This document shows positions 19,907 to 19,931 of a stretch of 19,931 nt of DNA, piece by piece. The DNA comes from Arthrobacter sp. (GTDB lineage: Bacteria; Actinomycetota; Actinomycetes; Actinomycetales; Micrococcaceae). The stretch is taken from NCBI GenBank assembly GCA_030147325.1, contig JASLAA010000036.1:1-19931 (forward strand), written 5' to 3'. Both the position numbers and the translations under genes were made by a program. Under the pieces are notes generated by a model. That model was not told where the DNA came from, made no database searches, and worked only from the letters and a program-made list of their open reading frames with translations. Position 1 is the first letter of the stretch, and the number at the start of each line of letters is the position of its first letter.

Positions 19907-19931
19907 CAGCGCCACCGGCACGGCGGCCTGG

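Noticed and set aside
1..19931. CRISPR array, tRNA, rRNA, insertion sequence or phage attachment site
   Set aside because: No regularly spaced repeats, cloverleaf-like intergenic sequence, transposase or integrase frame was seen on either strand.

Overview
The window is a high-GC, gene-dense piece of an actinobacterial chromosome, most likely Arthrobacter or a close relative in Micrococcaceae. The grounds are strongly GC-biased third positions, GTG and TTG starts, a mycothiol S-conjugate amidase (mycothiol is confined to Actinobacteria), a FemAB-type peptidoglycan bridge enzyme, and many promoters of the actinobacterial leaderless type. The genus is inferred from protein resemblance and was not tested by a search. 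I see no mobile element, prophage, CRISPR array, rRNA or tRNA. No stretch over 300 bases lacks a gene. It reads as ordinary core chromosome.

Left block (1-4231, + strand): the 3' end of purK, then purE, a polytopic LytR-CpsA-Psr (LCP) protein and a type I mannose-6-phosphate isomerase (manA). purE and the LCP gene overlap by 4 bases. The block joins purine synthesis to envelope-glycopolymer supply and attachment.

Block 2 (4312-9478): on the - strand glpX (class II fructose-1,6-bisphosphatase) is followed by a FemAB-like aminoacyltransferase. Divergent to it on the + strand lie a DUF4245 membrane protein, a beta-carbonic anhydrase and class II fumarase fumC, closed by a strong 14-bp hairpin terminator. 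glpX and fumC place gluconeogenesis and TCA functions side by side.

Block 3 (9590-12490): a TetR repressor translationally coupled to a 14-helix DHA2 drug exporter, with a palindrome between the -35 and -10 of its promoter; then, convergent, a NUDIX hydrolase.

Block 4 (12496-16302): a lone A24 prepilin peptidase (-), an unrecognised soluble protein (+), a PIN-PhoH ATPase (-) with a hairpin-rich leader, and a cis-prenyltransferase resembling M. tuberculosis Rv1086 (-).

Block 5 (16501-19906): TrhA/hemolysin III (+), mca with a small one-helix membrane protein downstream (-), a divergent DUF4307 membrane protein (+), and greA (+) with a near-consensus promoter and a roughly 150-nt structured leader.

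From memory, the set glpX, DUF4245, fum, PhoH2, Rv1086-type prenyltransferase, hemolysin III, Rv1083-type protein, mca, DUF4307 and greA corresponds to the M. tuberculosis stretch Rv1080c-Rv1100, so this is an old conserved actinobacterial neighbourhood into which the TetR/exporter, NUDIX, peptidase and carbonic anhydrase genes are interleaved. I found no convincing new multi-gene system. The most interesting signals are regulatory: the greA leader, the phoH leader with a possible small upstream frame, the tetR operator, and a recurring TANNNT-N6/7-start arrangement that resets several start codons.
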